64,000 nt of DNA from an uncultured Collinsella sp. (lineage in GTDB: Bacteria > Actinomycetota > Coriobacteriia > Coriobacteriales > Coriobacteriaceae): NCBI GenBank assembly GCA_937896835.1, contig CALBOJ010000075.1, positions 12,370 to 76,369 of the forward strand, in the 5' to 3' direction. The notes below the pieces were generated by a model. It saw nothing but the letters and a program-made list of their open reading frames with translations, was not told where the DNA came from and made no database searches. Both the position numbers and the translations under genes were made by a program. This document shows positions 1 to 9,000 of the stretch, in pieces (the stretch's first letter is position 1; every line of letters starts with the position of its first letter).

Positions 1-108
1 GAGCCTCTTAATGAAGCGCTCAATTTCATCCTCATACGCGCCCGGGTCTGAGCTGTCGATCCGCACGAGTCCTTGCGTAAGCCGCCAGGCAAAGTCCTCA
101 TCAACCAT
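1..108 (-). CDS. M20-family metallopeptidase, N-terminal fragment (partial)
   Basis: The first 36 codons of a gene that reads leftwards out of the window. The start is ATG at 108-106, with a GAGG ribosome site about 7 bases upstream on the minus strand. The peptide begins MVDEDFAWRLTQGLVRI and continues with an S-S-D-P-G stretch and an acidic helix. This is the usual opening of M20 zinc peptidases such as ArgE, DapE and carboxypeptidase G2, where a helix leads to a Leu-Val-x-Ile-x-Ser-x-(D/N)-P segment. The metal-binding residues lie outside the window, so the substrate cannot be named. It is divergent from the gene at 263. The family call rests on the N-terminal pattern only. Confidence 0.6.
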   Translation of the reverse strand, partial: MVDEDFAWRLTQGLVRIDSSDPGAYEDEIERFIKRL

Positions 109-262
109 ATGCAACCTCACAATCAGTTTGCTTTCCAAACCGATTGTAAGCCTCCTGAGAGATCCGCGACGTGGGCGTGGCAGTATTTACCGTTCGCAGG
201 CCGAGCCAGCGCGTTTGCCGTCCGAGCGGGTTCACAAGCGACGCAGCGGGTACGTACCCTTC

Positions 263-1312
263 ATGGACGACATGCTGTGCGACATATCTGCCTTTCGGTA
301 TCACCGGATACCTCCACAGGTCTTGGCAATAATGCCGGACCTGCCCGATTCTGCGGACGATCCGCGCAGGGAGCACCTATGTGAGCATCCGCTCGTCACG
401 CATTTCCTGGGCACCCCGTTACACGTGTTGGCGCAGGGCAGCTGCGGACGTAAGGGCGATCGCATTGTCAGGCATGTTTGGAACGGGGAGAGGCCGTTTG
501 ATTCCGTGCGGCAGACGGAGTTTGGCCTCGATGTTGCGTCCCCACTCTTTACCCTGCTGACCCTGGCTTCCTCGGTCTCAAACGAGCGTCTAATCATGTG
601 CATGTATGAGATGTGCGGCACCTTTGCCGTGTGCAAGATTGCACCTCAGGTAAAGTCGGCACTTGAGCAGGCATACGGGGGCCGGTGGGGTGACGCACGG
701 TCGGGCTGGGAAAACGTAAAGGATGTCTCGGGGAATCCAACGGACTTGTGGAAACGACCTCCCTTGATCGAGCTCTCTGAGCTTACAGAGTTCGTCGATA
801 AGGTCCGGGGGCTCCGCGGCGCTAAATCGTTCATACGAGCCGCGAAATGCATTACGGGGGTGGCAGCATCGCCGCTCGAGGTCCAGGCTTCGATGCTGTT
901 TGGCCTTACGAGGTTGCGCGGCGGCGAAGGGCTGAGCCTTACCAATAACGTTGAGATTCGTATGACGCGCAGCGCCCGCCTGATTTCGGGGCTTGATAGG
1001 CGCTATGCCGATATCCTGCTGGCAAATAAGGACGGCAGCAGAGAGTGTCTGGTTGAATGCCAAGGTAAAGCCATTCACGGATCCATAGAATCCAAGATTT
1101 CGGACTCCGATCGAACGACGGCGCTGCAAGCGATGGGATATCCCGTCATTCTGATGACCTATGGTCAGCTGGCCGACTCCGATGCCTTCCGCGTGGTGAT
1201 GGAGCTCATCATGGCCTATCTCGATGTGCCGCTGAAAGACAAGACGCCGCGACAGCAGGAGCTCGAACGGCGGCTTCGTGAGGAGATTTTTATCGATTGG
1301 GCAGGAATGTAG
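263..1312 (+). CDS. hypothetical protein with possible nuclease-like C-terminal domain
   Basis: A 349-residue reading if started at ATG 263 (MDDMLCDISAF). The open frame extends further upstream, but that part overlaps the divergent peptidase gene and does not look protein-like. No strong ribosome site precedes 263, so the start is uncertain. The middle holds a 'VASPLFTLLTLAS' segment followed by 'YEMCGTF', a pattern I associate with AbiEi-like or uncharacterised Coriobacteriia proteins. The C-terminal third carries 'RYADILLANKDG' then 'CLVECQGK', which resembles the D...E-x-K core of PD-(D/E)XK nucleases. A role in DNA cleavage or abortive infection is only a guess. It lies alone between divergent and convergent neighbours. 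Confidence 0.55.
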   Translation: MDDMLCDISAFRYHRIPPQVLAIMPDLPDSADDPRREHLCEHPLVTHFLGTPLHVLAQGSCGRKGDRIVRHVWNGERPFDSVRQTEFGLDVASPLFTLLTLASSVSNERLIMCMYEMCGTFAVCKIAPQVKSALEQAYGGRWGDARSGWENVKDVSGNPTDLWKRPPLIELSELTEFVDKVRGLRGAKSFIRAAKCITGVAASPLEVQASMLFGLTRLRGGEGLSLTNNVEIRMTRSARLISGLDRRYADILLANKDGSRECLVECQGKAIHGSIESKISDSDRTTALQAMGYPVILMTYGQLADSDAFRVVMELIMAYLDVPLKDKTPRQQELERRLREEIFIDWAGM

Positions 1313-1590
1313 CCGCGCGGGTGGAAAACGGTCGCGCGGACTAGAGTTTTATGTCACAAAAAGACTTATATTTCGCCTTGGAGGGGCCTTAAAAATGCTA
1401 TCTAGAATAAGTTGTTTCGGAAAATGGACAGTCAACTTACATTCGGCACATAGAGATCGATTTTTACCTACTAAAGTCCCTGATAAAGCTGTTTATCAAA
1501 GCGGGTGTGCTTAGCGACTTGAGCCTCACTATCGATTATCTGAAAAAACTTATTCTGGGTATCATTTTAAAGTCGTCCGGAGCAACAAAA
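1313..1590. other. AT-rich intergenic stretch, no supported gene
   Basis: About 280 bases with clearly lower GC than both sides. A short frame starting at ATG 1395 has a GGAGGGG-like site upstream but codes only about 39 residues with no recognisable pattern. Another frame around 1470-1590 reads a leucine/lysine-rich helix but has no start. It may be a remnant of a lost gene. I see no RNA gene or repeat. Confidence 0.4.
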
Positions 1591-1621
1591 TCGGCCCCCG
1601 TTTCGTGAAAACGGGGGCCGA
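1584..1621 (-). terminator. Rho-independent terminator of serA
   Basis: A GC-rich hairpin (arms 1591-1603 and 1608-1621, C-G rich with a four-base loop) followed on the minus strand by ATTTTGTT. It lies 40 bases past the serA stop codon. Confidence 0.8.
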
Positions 1622-1660
1622 ATGGGCTTCATGGCCTGCCTGGCAGGCTTGGCACCGGCG

Positions 1661-2824
1661 CTATTTGATCACACGCACGCGATACATCGACGGAATCTGC
1701 TTGAGAGCCTCGATGGTGCTGCTGTCCAGGTGCTCGTCGGTGTCGAACATAGTGTAGGCGTTCTCGCCAGCGGACTCGTTGGTCATGCGCTGCACGTTGG
1801 CGTTGTCCTTGGCGAGAATGGCCGTGATCTGGCCGATCATGTTGGGCACGTTGGCATGCAGGCAGGCAATGCGGCTTGCGGCGCGCGCCTTGCCCATGCT
1901 GCAGGCGGGGTAGTTGACGCTGTGCGCGATGTTGCCGTTTTCCAGGTAATCCTTGAGCTCGCTGATGGCCATGTCGGCGCAGTTGGCCTCGGCCTCGCCG
2001 GTGCCGGCGCCCGAATGCGTGGTGATAAACGTGTTGGGCATCTTGACGGTCTTGGGCGTGGCAAAGTCGCAGCTAAACCAGCTGAGCTTGCCCTCGCGCA
2101 GGGCAGCGTCGACGGCGTCCTCGTCAATGATGGTTTCGCGCGCGTAGTTGATGAGCACGGCGTCGGGCGCCAGCAGGTCGATCTGCTCGGTGCTGATCAT
2201 GCCGATGGTATCGGCCTTGCTGGGCACGTGCACGGTGAGGTAGTCGCAGCCGCGGCAGAGGTCCTCGAGCGTGCCCACGCGCTGCACCTCGCGACTCAGC
2301 ACCCATGCGTGCTCGACGGAAATGAACGGGTCGTAGCCGTAGACGTCCATGCCCAGGTCGACACAGGCGTTGGCGACCTTGGAGCCCACGTTGCCCAGGC
2401 CGATGACGCCGATACGCTTGCCCTTGAGCTCGCGGCCCACAAAGGCCTTCTTGGCCTTTTCGGCATCGACCTGAATCTCGGGGTCGTCGGCGTTGTCACG
2501 CACCCAGTTCATCGATTGCACCACGCCGCGGCTCGAGAGCACCAACATGCCCAGGACGAGCTCCTTGACGGCGTTGCTGTTGGCGCCGGGGGAGTTAAAG
2601 ACGACGACGCCCTTCTTGGCATACTCCTCGACGGGGATATTGTTGACGCCGGCACCGCAGCGGGCGATGGCGCGAATGCCCTCGGGCAGTTCGTAGCCGT
2701 GCAGGTCGGTCGAGCGCATCAGGATGGCGTCGGCCTCCTCGGCGGTGCTTACAAACTCGTAGCCCTCGCCAAACTCGACTTTGCCGTCTTTGGTGATGTC
2801 GTCGATGGTTTTGATCTTGCGCAT
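1661..2824 (-). CDS. serA: D-3-phosphoglycerate dehydrogenase
   Basis: A 387-residue protein that oxidises 3-phosphoglycerate to 3-phosphohydroxypyruvate with NAD+, the first step of serine synthesis. The NAD-binding motif is G142-L-G-N-V-G147. The D-2-hydroxyacid dehydrogenase active-site pattern follows, with 'NYARETIIDEDAV' (Arg and Glu) and 'THSGAG' (His). The last 80 residues form an ACT-like regulatory domain ('ANVPNMIGQITAILAKDN'), typical of the short, serine-regulated SerA form. AAGGAG sits just upstream of the ATG. serC lies upstream in the same direction 71 bases away, so the two form a serine operon in the order serC-serA. Length and domain order are normal. Confidence 0.96.
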   Translation of the reverse strand: MRKIKTIDDITKDGKVEFGEGYEFVSTAEEADAILMRSTDLHGYELPEGIRAIARCGAGVNNIPVEEYAKKGVVVFNSPGANSNAVKELVLGMLVLSSRGVVQSMNWVRDNADDPEIQVDAEKAKKAFVGRELKGKRIGVIGLGNVGSKVANACVDLGMDVYGYDPFISVEHAWVLSREVQRVGTLEDLCRGCDYLTVHVPSKADTIGMISTEQIDLLAPDAVLINYARETIIDEDAVDAALREGKLSWFSCDFATPKTVKMPNTFITTHSGAGTGEAEANCADMAISELKDYLENGNIAHSVNYPACSMGKARAASRIACLHANVPNMIGQITAILAKDNANVQRMTNESAGENAYTMFDTDEHLDSSTIEALKQIPSMYRVRVIK

Positions 2825-2895
2825 GGAAAACTCCTTAGCAGGTTTTGATCTATACAGGGTGGTCTGAGATGGCTGGTCGGCCCGCGCGTTGCGGG

Positions 2896-4020
2896 CTAGT
2901 TAGATCGCGGACTCAAACTATGCTGCGCTTCGAAGTCCTTCATGTACGAGGCCAGTGCCTGCACGTCTTCCATGGTTACGGCGTTGTAAACGCTGGCGCG
3001 CATGCCGCCCACCAAGCGATGGCCCTTGACGTTTTGAATCTGGTGCTCGGCCGCGCCTGCGACAAAGGCGGCGTTGAGGCCGGCATCGTCGGTGCGGAAG
3101 GTGACGTTGGCGATGGAGCGGCTGTCGGCCTGTGTGGTGCCATGGAACAGCACGCTGTGCTCGAGCAGGTTATAGAGCAGGTTGGCCTTGGCCCAGTTGC
3201 GCTCGGCCATGGCGGCAAGTCCGCCGGTCTGCTCAACCCAGCGGAATACCTTGCCGCACACGTAGATACCAAAGGTGTTGGGCGTGTTGAGCATGGAGCC
3301 CTTGGCGGCCTGGGTCTTAAGGTCCAGGTACTGCGGCGTCTGCGCAAAAGCGGGGCCATCTGCGATGAGGTCGTCGCGCACGATGACCACGGTCACGCCC
3401 GCGGCGCCGGCGTTTTTCTGCGCACCGGCGTAGATGAGCCCGTAGCGCTCAACGTCGAGCGGCTGCGACAGAAAGCAGCTCGAGACATCGGCGACCAGCG
3501 GCACGTCGTCGCAAGCGGGCAGCTCGTGGTACATGGTGCCAAAGATGGTGTTGTTCTGGCAGATGTAGACGTAGTCGAGCCCGCCGCCCGCGGCCTCGGC
3601 GGCAATGCGCGCGTTGATGTCGACTATGGTGGGTATGCGGTCGAAATTGGTGTCCTCGGAGCTCGCGAGCAGCACGGCCTCGCCGTACTTGGCGGCCTCC
3701 TTGTACGCCTTGTTGGCAAAGTTGCCGGTCACGACGTAGCCGGCGCGGCCGCGGCGCATGAGGTTCATGGGGATGCCCGCAAACTGCAGCGTGGCGCCGC
3801 CCTGCAAAAACAGGACACGGTAGTTGTCAGGGATGCTCAGCAGGCGGCGCAGGGTTGCCTCGGCGTCGTCGATGATCTGCTGGTACATGCTAGATCGATG
3901 GCTCATCTCGAGCACGGACATGCCGCAACCGCGGTAGTCCATCATCTCGTCGGCGATCTCGGCGAGCACGCTGGTGGGCAGCGCGGCCGGGCCAGCTGAG
4001 AAGTTGTGCACACGTGCCAT
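2896..4020 (-). CDS. serC: phosphoserine aminotransferase
   Basis: A 374-residue PLP enzyme that transaminates 3-phosphohydroxypyruvate with glutamate to give phosphoserine. The start 'MARVHNFSAGPAALP' is the family signature. The PLP lysine is K202 in 'YAGAQKNAGAAG', and 'FLQGGATLQFAGIPMNL' binds the phosphate. A GAGGGAG site lies about 8 bases before the ATG. It is the first gene of the serC-serA pair. It marks the left core-genome edge of the defence island that follows. Confidence 0.97.
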   Translation of the reverse strand: MARVHNFSAGPAALPTSVLAEIADEMMDYRGCGMSVLEMSHRSSMYQQIIDDAEATLRRLLSIPDNYRVLFLQGGATLQFAGIPMNLMRRGRAGYVVTGNFANKAYKEAAKYGEAVLLASSEDTNFDRIPTIVDINARIAAEAAGGGLDYVYICQNNTIFGTMYHELPACDDVPLVADVSSCFLSQPLDVERYGLIYAGAQKNAGAAGVTVVIVRDDLIADGPAFAQTPQYLDLKTQAAKGSMLNTPNTFGIYVCGKVFRWVEQTGGLAAMAERNWAKANLLYNLLEHSVLFHGTTQADSRSIANVTFRTDDAGLNAAFVAGAAEHQIQNVKGHRLVGGMRASVYNAVTMEDVQALASYMKDFEAQHSLSPRSN

Positions 4021-4150
4021 CTTCTAGTCTCCCTCGTAGTCGTTTGAACGTTCGGGATACTTTAGCACAGTGGAGCGCCAGGCGCGACCGCATCACGGTA
4101 AAACTCGAGTGCGCCGCTATGATTTACAGGATGGTTACATGGGGGAGGGC

Positions 4151-4324
4151 TTATCTCGAGGCTCGCATCCGATCCGCCTCGGCCTTCGCTTGTTTCCAGG
4201 GACGCACACGACCGTTGGTGAGGTCGTCATAACCATGAGCGATGGTACGTTGAATGTGATCTTCGCGTTCCTGAATGGTAGTTAGCGCGCGCGTCTGATC
4301 AGAAATAGGCTTCATGACAGGCAT
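4151..4324 (-). CDS. short orphan antitoxin-like protein (Phd/RelB type)
   Basis: A 57-residue protein starting at ATG 4324 (MPVMKPISDQ), preceded by AAGGAG at a good distance. The opening resembles the 'PISD' start of Phd/YefM antitoxins, and the end 'YDDLTNGRVRPWKQAKAEADRM' resembles the C-terminal neck of Phd and DinJ-type antitoxins ('GRVxPxxE'). It is shorter than a normal Phd (75-90 residues), so the middle may have been lost. No toxin gene lies next to it: on its 3' side the next gene is serC. It is either an orphan antitoxin or a decayed toxin-antitoxin remnant at the island edge. The call is an inference from short motifs. Confidence 0.5.
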   Translation of the reverse strand: MPVMKPISDQTRALTTIQEREDHIQRTIAHGYDDLTNGRVRPWKQAKAEADRMRASR

Positions 4325-4510
4325 ATGAAGCTCCTTACATAGAAGCATATGTATAACTCTATGTTGAATATAGCGGAGGATGGCGTTGGGCGTGTGCGTG
4401 CCTGCATTCGTAAGTGCGGTTGTCTGGCAAGTGTGATTTGGGGCGACCTCGTCAAAGCTTCTGAGCTGCGAAAATGACCGTTAACCGGATTTAATTTTGT
4501 TGCTCAACAT

Positions 4511-4553
4511 TTGACACTCTGGGCGTGGTAACTTTTTTACCAACAGGTATGAT
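4511..4553 (+). promoter_or_regulatory. candidate BREX promoter with palindromic operator
   Basis: A perfect 17-bp palindrome, TGGTAACTTTTTTACCA (4526-4542), sits six bases before a -10-like TATGAT (4548-4553). A TTGACA is also present at 4511-4516 but is too far from TATGAT to pair with it. The palindrome would cover the -35 region and could bind a repressor. No BrxR/WYL regulator is encoded in the window. Prediction only. Confidence 0.35.
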
Positions 4554-4562
4554 TATTGTCAT

Positions 4563-4596
4563 GTGCGCCGCACCTGCCTGCCGGGTTGCGGCGCAC
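4563..4596 (+). promoter_or_regulatory. 5'-leader hairpin upstream of brxA
   Basis: A perfect 10-bp stem, GTGCGCCGCA (4563-4572) with TGCGGCGCAC (4587-4596), and a 14-base loop. It lies between the candidate promoter and the brxA ribosome site. No U-run follows, so it is not a plain terminator. It may stabilise the mRNA or affect translation. Confidence 0.4.
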
Positions 4597-4631
4597 TTGT
4601 GACAGCCTTTGACACCCTTGGAGCGTGTACT

Positions 4632-4697
4632 GTGGATATAACCACAAAAAGCGTTCGGGGGGGGGGTGCTCACCCGCGAGCAATTCCTCCCGCATGA
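4632..4697 (+). CDS. true 5' start of brxA, out of frame in this sequence (21 codons)
   Basis: A GTG at 4632 follows GGAG (4620-4623) at the ideal 8-base spacing. It reads M-D-I-T-T-K-S-V-R-G-G-G, then passes through the ten-G run and stops at TGA 4695-4697. With nine or twelve G the same frame runs straight into brxA and gives a BrxA of about 227 residues. Its N-terminus then has the Y/I-T-T-K...GG-x-L layout that I know from the BrxA (DUF1819) family. I infer that this is the natural translation start and that the gene is frame-shifted here. Confidence 0.6.
   Translation: MDITTKSVRGGGAHPRAIPPA
4657..4666 (+). repeat. poly-G tract (10 G) in the 5' end of brxA
   Basis: Ten consecutive G, the longest homopolymer I noticed in the window. 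It spans the junction between the well-positioned upstream start (GTG 4632) and the long brxA frame. Such tracts change length by slipped-strand mispairing and switch genes on and off. In Streptomyces the pglX gene of the Pgl system varies by a G-tract. A sequencing error in the run is possible. Confidence 0.85.
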
Positions 4698-5316
4698 GAT
4701 GCGCATCGTCGCTGCCCTGCGTATACAGGGCGCAAGCGACGAGCAGGTCATTGTATGCGTAAAGAGCGAGAACCTCTTTCAATATCCCACGGAGCGCATG
4801 GTCGCCAACCGCGCAACCGTGTGCCTTCGCCGCCTCGACGCCATGGTGCCCACGGACGCCGCATGCGCCGCGCGCGGCATCGACCCCAATACCGCCGTCG
4901 AGGCCGCGTCATCCCTAACCAGCCTTATGGCATCTGGCACTCCCACGCAGGCGGACCAGGCCATCTTCTACAGCATGATCTGCCGCTACGACATCGTGCG
5001 CGAGCTCGTGCTCGTCGAGGTAGGGGAGCGCCTGCAAAACTTTGATTATGCCTTTACGGCGGTTGACCTCAACGCCTTTATGACGCGCTTTACCACGGAG
5101 TATCCGGACGCCGCCCGCTGGACCGAGTCCACGGTCACGCGCATCAAAGGCTCGCTGCGCCAGACGCTCCGCCATGCCGGTCTTATCGGCGAGGGTCAGG
5201 GCCCGGAGTCCGAGCGCCTGTCACCACTCTTCCTCGATTCCGATGTCGAGCGAGCCTTGATTCAGCTGGGTGAGCAGTCGCTTATCGCGGCCCTTACCGG
5301 CAGGGCGGTGATGTAG
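4666..5316 (+). CDS. brxA: BREX protein BrxA (DUF1819)
   Basis: A 216-residue open frame from GTG 4666; the natural start is probably GTG 4632 (see that entry). BrxA is a small, mostly helical, DNA-binding protein of type 1 BREX phage defence. The family pattern is visible near the N-terminus: 'MRIVAALRIQGASDEQVI' then 'ENLFQYPTERMVANRATV' and 'LRRLDAM'. The C-terminal half has 'RFTTEYPDAARWTESTVTRI', matching the region before the conserved 'LRQTLRHAGLI'. GTG 4666 lies inside the poly-G run and lacks a proper ribosome site, so expression from it is doubtful. It is the first gene of the operon; brxB begins one base after the stop. Identification rests on sequence pattern and on the gene order brxA-brxB-brxC-pglX-pglZ-brxL. 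Confidence 0.85.
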   Translation: MLTREQFLPHEMRIVAALRIQGASDEQVIVCVKSENLFQYPTERMVANRATVCLRRLDAMVPTDAACAARGIDPNTAVEAASSLTSLMASGTPTQADQAIFYSMICRYDIVRELVLVEVGERLQNFDYAFTAVDLNAFMTRFTTEYPDAARWTESTVTRIKGSLRQTLRHAGLIGEGQGPESERLSPLFLDSDVERALIQLGEQSLIAALTGRAVM

Positions 5317-5317
5317 C

Positions 5318-6010
5318 GTGGCTCCCGTCAACAGCGCCATCGACCCTGCTATCACCCCGGCGACGGACATCACCACCAATATCGGCATCCATTCCCGCCA
5401 GAGCGTCGTGGCGGCGCATGCCCGCTCCGAGCGCGCCCGCCAAGAATTTGAGCGCCGCGCGCAGCTCCTGCGTGAGTGCCTGTGCAGCGAGGACTTTTTG
5501 GCCAACAAGGGCATAGGTAACGAGATCGGCTTCCATACCTTCTGCTACGACCCTGCGCTGGAGTTTGAGGCGCGCGCGTTGTTTGACACCCTTTCACGCG
5601 ATGCCGAGGCCGGCAAGCTCCCGTGCACGCTCAAGGTCGTAAACCTCTACGACGCCGTGCTGGCGATCCTCGAAAAGCGCCGTGTCCTCAAGGCCATTCC
5701 GCGCCAAGAGGAGCGCCGCGGCACCCAGCGTGTGCTTGAGGACGTGGCCAAGTTTTGTTCGCCCGAGAAGATCGCCGCGTTCATCCTCGAGCAAACCGAA
5801 CCTCATGCACCTGGCGACGTCATTCTTCTGACCGGTGCCGGCGAGGTCTATCCCTTTTTTCGTATTCACACCCTTCTCGACTGCATGCAAGTCGATTTTT
5901 CCGACCTGCCGGTGATCGCCGCCTATCCAGGCAGCTTCAACGGCTCTTCTTTCCAGCTCTTTAACCGTCTGCCGGCCGATAACTACTACCGCGCCATCGA
6001 TATCTCGTAA
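5318..6010 (+). CDS. brxB: BREX protein BrxB (DUF1788)
   Basis: A 230-residue protein starting at GTG 5318, one base after brxA, so the two are probably translationally coupled. BrxB is an essential component of type 1 BREX with no settled biochemical role. The C-terminal part has the family hallmark 'DVILLTGAGEVYPFFRIHTLLDCM' followed by 'LPVIAAYPGSFNGSSFQLF', where a gas-vesicle-like or nucleotide-like fold is suspected. Length is normal for the family (about 200 residues) with a slightly long N-terminus; an internal start is possible but I see none with a better ribosome site. Function is assigned from motifs and operon position. Confidence 0.88.
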   Translation: MAPVNSAIDPAITPATDITTNIGIHSRQSVVAAHARSERARQEFERRAQLLRECLCSEDFLANKGIGNEIGFHTFCYDPALEFEARALFDTLSRDAEAGKLPCTLKVVNLYDAVLAILEKRRVLKAIPRQEERRGTQRVLEDVAKFCSPEKIAAFILEQTEPHAPGDVILLTGAGEVYPFFRIHTLLDCMQVDFSDLPVIAAYPGSFNGSSFQLFNRLPADNYYRAIDIS

Positions 6011-6088
6011 GCACGGCTCCCCGCAGGCAAGTCCCTGTCGCCGGTAACAACCCTTTGCCATAACGTTCCCAAACCCAAAGGAGCACCC

Positions 6089-9000
6089 ATGGACAACACG
6101 ATCATTCGCGACCTCTTTGCAAAAGACATCAACCGCTCCATCAACGGCGTGGTCAAGGTCCAGGATTCAAAAGATGGGTCCATCCGCCAGGAGCTTGACG
6201 AGTACGTGGTGACGCGCGAGTTGCAGAGGCACTTTGCCACGTTCTTCAAGGCCTACGGCGATGCCATCGATGCACGCACCGACAAGATCGGCGTGTGGAT
6301 CAGTGGTTTCTTCGGTTCCGGTAAATCGCACTTCCTCAAGATGCTGAGCTACCTGCTCGAGAATCGCCAGATCGGCGGCAAGAGCGCCATCCGCTACTTT
6401 GACGGCAAAATCGTCGACCCCATGGTCGCGGCTGCCATGGAGCGCGCCTGCTCGGTGCCCACGCAGGCCATCCTCTTTAACATCGATAGCAAGGCGGGCC
6501 AGTGGAAGCAGGGCGATACGGCTCCCACGGCGCTGCTTCGCGGCTTTGAGCGCATGTTCTACGAGGCGCGCAGCTTCTACGGCGAGGACCTCAAGCTTGC
6601 AAAGCTCGAGGACTACATCGATTCCCTGGGCAAGACCCAGGAGTTCCGCGAGGCCTTTGAGCGCGTCAACGGCGAGTCCTGGCTCCAGGCCCGCGACACC
6701 TACAGCTACTTTGAGGACGACGTCGTCGAGGTGCTGCAGAGCGTGCTCGGCATGAGCGAAAAGGCCGCATGGAACTGGCTCGAGGGTTCTGAGGACGAGG
6801 TTTTGGCCCCCGATGTCTTTGCCAAAAAGGTCAAGGATTACGTGGACGCTCAGGCAGCGGCCCACGGTGGCAACTTCCGTTTGCTCTTTATGGTCGATGA
6901 GGTGGGTCAGTTTATTACAAACGACCAGGACCCAAGCCTTATGCTGAGCCTTCAGACCATCGTCGAGGAGCTGGGTGCCGCCTGCGGTGGCCGCGTGTGG
7001 GTGATGGTCACGAGCCAGGAGGCCATCGACAACCTGAGCCTGCCCGTGGGCAACGACTTTTCAAAGATCCAAGGCCGCTTCAATACCCGCCTTTCGCTCT
7101 CCAGCTCCAGCGTGGACGAGGTCATCCAACGCCGTGTGCTCGAGAAGACCGCGCCGGCGGCCGATATGCTTGCACAGGTCTACGAGCAAGACGCCGCCGT
7201 TCTCAAAAACAACTTTACCTTTGAGGGGGGCTCGCGCTCCGACCTTGCCGGCTTCGCCAACTCCAAGGATTTTGTGGCCAGCTACCCGTTTGTGGGCTAC
7301 CAGTTTAAGCTTCTGCCCGACGTGATGACCGAGGTACGCAAGCATGGTGTTAAGGCCAAGCATATGTCCACGGGCGAGCGCTCCATGCTGAGCGCGTTTC
7401 AGGAGAGCGCTCAGGCCATCCAGCATGACCAGACCGGTGCGCTCGTGCCGTTCTGGCGCTTCTTCGACACTATCTCCAAAGATCTTGAGCACGGCATCAG
7501 CCAGGTGGTTGACCGCGCGGTCCGTGCGGCCGAGAACGCGGAGGGCCTTGAACCCTACGACGTCCAGGTGCTCAAGCTCCTGTACTCGATCCGCTACATC
7601 GGCTACGTCAAGGCCACGGTCGAGAACATCTCCATCCTTATGATCGATAGCCTGGACGTGGACAAGCGCGCCCTTAAGGACCGCGTCAAGGAATCTCTCG
7701 CCCGCTTGGAGCGCGAGAGCTACGTGGCACGCCAGGGCGATACCTATAGCTTCCTCACCGACAAGGAGCAGGAGATAGCGCAGGAGATCGCACGCACCCC
7801 GATCGATAACGCGAAGGTGATTGAGTACATCAAGAAGCGCCTGTTCGAAAGCATCTACACTGCGCGCAAACTCAACCGCGGGACCAACGACTTCCCCTTT
7901 GACCGCTACGTGGATGGCTCGATTCATGGATCCAACATGGGCGGCATGGAACTATCCGTGGTGACCATGGCCAGCAATCTGGGCCGTGCGGACGATGCCG
8001 AGCTGGCATTGAAATCCGTGGATAAGGCCATCGTGGCCTTGAGCGACGAGGTGGATTATTGGGCCCCACTCGTCAACGCCGCTAAGATTCGCATGTACGC
8101 CCAGACGCGCAACCTGCAGGAGCTACCGCCGAGTACCCGCCAGATCGTCGAGGCCAAAATGCGCGAGAAGGACTTTAACGAGAAAGAGGCTGACGCCCTT
8201 TTGGCTGAGGCGGTGCTCCATGCACGATGCGCCGTCAACGGGCGCATGATTGAGATCCGTGCTGCCAAACCCGCCCAGGTCTTTGAGCAGGTGCTGGCGC
8301 AGCTGTGCGATGTGGTCTTTGAAAAGGCCGGCTATATCGGCGCGCCGGTCACGAGCGATTCCGATATCCGCTCCACTCTGGCGGGCAACGTTCAAGCGGG
8401 GCTCGCTGGCATGAACGCGGGTAACACGCGTGCGCTCAAGGAGGTTGAGGACTACCTCAAAGTGCAGCACCAGCGCCATCTGGATACCGCTATGGGCGAT
8501 ATCCAGCGCCAGTACCAGCAAAGGCCCTTTGGCTGGCGCGAGGTCGACATCGCAAATGTGGTGGCGCAGCTTGTGGTGGAGCAGCGCGCGCAGGTGCTGT
8601 TTGGCGGCCAGACGGTTCAAGCTAACGATAGCCGCATGGTGGCGCTCCTGCGCAAGGATGCCGATAAGGCCCAGGTGCGCTTGCGCGTGCGCATGAGCGA
8701 CCGGTTGCTGCGCGCCACGGGCGAGCTCATGCGTGATCTGTTTGATCTCAAGACCGTGCCCTCCAACGAGGATAAGCTCGTGGCCGAGCTCAAAGAGCGC
8801 CTTGAGGGCTTGCGCGAGGCGTGCCTCGCCATGGCACGCGACTACTACACGGGCATCAAGCCGGCCTACCCGTATCCCGGTGAGGACGAGTGCGAGAAGA
8901 TGCGCTCGGAGGTGGCCGACGTCCTTAAGGACCAGAACGAGGCCGAGGCGTTCTTGACCACGTTCACCAAGCATGAGGAGCGTTTGCTCGATGCCAAGGA

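Noticed and set aside
1278..1514. 78-codon frame in the AT-rich gap before serA
   Set aside because: It overlaps the end of the preceding gene and has no recognisable sequence; the internal ATG gives only about 39 residues.
1622..2848. Long open frame on the plus strand opposite serA, and similar ones opposite serC, brxC, pglX, pckA and argS
   Set aside because: High-GC genes create long antisense frames. These have Val/Leu/His-rich nonsense sequence, no ribosome sites, and lie fully over well-conserved genes.
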